From contig JDFH01000023.1 of NCBI GenBank assembly GCA_000564995.1, positions 1 to 62,339 on the forward strand: a stretch of DNA of 62,339 nt. The letters are read 5' to 3'. Origin of the DNA: Atopobium sp. ICM42b. Lineage in GTDB: Bacteria > Actinomycetota > Coriobacteriia > Coriobacteriales > Atopobiaceae. Shown here piece by piece: positions 62,293 through 62,339 of the stretch. How positions within the stretch are numbered: position 1 is the first letter of the stretch; each line of letters opens with the position of its first letter. The position numbers were made by a program, and so were the translations under genes. The notes under the pieces are model-generated. The model saw only the letters and a list, made by a program, of their open reading frames with translations. It was not told the DNA's origin and searched no databases.

Positions 62293-62339
62293 AAACACAC
62301 CAAAATCGGATAATCTGTCAAAAAGACGTATACATGACG

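Noticed and set aside
1..62339. CRISPR arrays, rRNA and tRNA genes
   Set aside because: Looked for regularly spaced repeats of 25-40 bases and for tRNA-like cloverleaf ends; tandem repeats present are too short or too few, and no RNA gene was recognised.

Overview
The window reads as a chromosomal segment of an oral or gut actinobacterium of the class Coriobacteriia, most likely Atopobiaceae (Lancefieldella, formerly Atopobium, or a close relative). This rests on protein style (large Cna-B and pilin-type LPxTG adhesins, an ECF transporter operon, a GuaA tail resembling Olsenella/Atopobium GuaA) and is inference; no rRNA or tRNA gene is present to confirm it.

Bases 1 to about 14.6 kb form an accessory island of short, often broken modules. 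In order: an IS30-family element; a small PD-(D/E)XK-like gene; a duplicated helix-turn-helix/zinc-ribbon unit; an AbiE toxin-antitoxin locus whose antitoxin and operator are intact but whose toxin is cut to its first codons; a DUF4160/DUF2442-HTH pair; a self-inhibited Fic protein; and the last third of a guaA gene. Beyond the guaA tail lies a GC-rich stretch with a Mef-like macrolide efflux pump and an Msr(D)-like ABC-F ribosome protection protein. They are preceded by a strong promoter, an 11-codon leader peptide and a predicted attenuator. After these come scraps of an IS3 orfB, a DUF4143 ATPase and an internally deleted IS256 transposase, and a second short copy of the guaA 3' end near 10.0 kb. 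A GmrSD-like DUF262 nuclease gene follows, then a truncated gene, then a Lactobacillus-like flavoprotein disulfide reductase of the RclA/hypothiocyanous-acid-reductase family.

From 14.6 kb the segment looks like resident chromosome. A six-gene minus-strand operon (Trep_Strep/MptD-type ECF S component, EcfT, fused EcfAA, AraC regulator, two ABC exporter-fold half transporters) looks like an AraC-controlled uptake system, possibly for a metal chelate. It is divergent from glmS. Next come an ABC-F gene, a MacAB-like efflux operon, a SIMPL-domain protein, an ICMT-like methyltransferase and a GH2 glycosidase. A three-gene flavin operon encodes an FMN reductase with a PAS domain ending in an ApbE flavinylation motif, a second FMN reductase, and an ApbE without a signal peptide.

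From 37 to 53 kb three very large wall-anchored adhesins dominate, separated by a hypothetical gene and an EcsC-family gene. The last 9 kb carry an HD hydrolase, a MetE-like methyltransferase, a WYL regulator, a HIRAN protein, a GNAT acetyltransferase, a CydDC-like ABC pair followed by a YgbA-family gene, and a membrane protein.

Several patterns cut across genes: a palindrome TGTCCA-N6-TGGACA at six sites (one decayed), a roughly 150-bp folding repeat in two intergenic regions, and the octamer GGCGAGAA found 17 times by eye, with only one copy in the first 16 kb.
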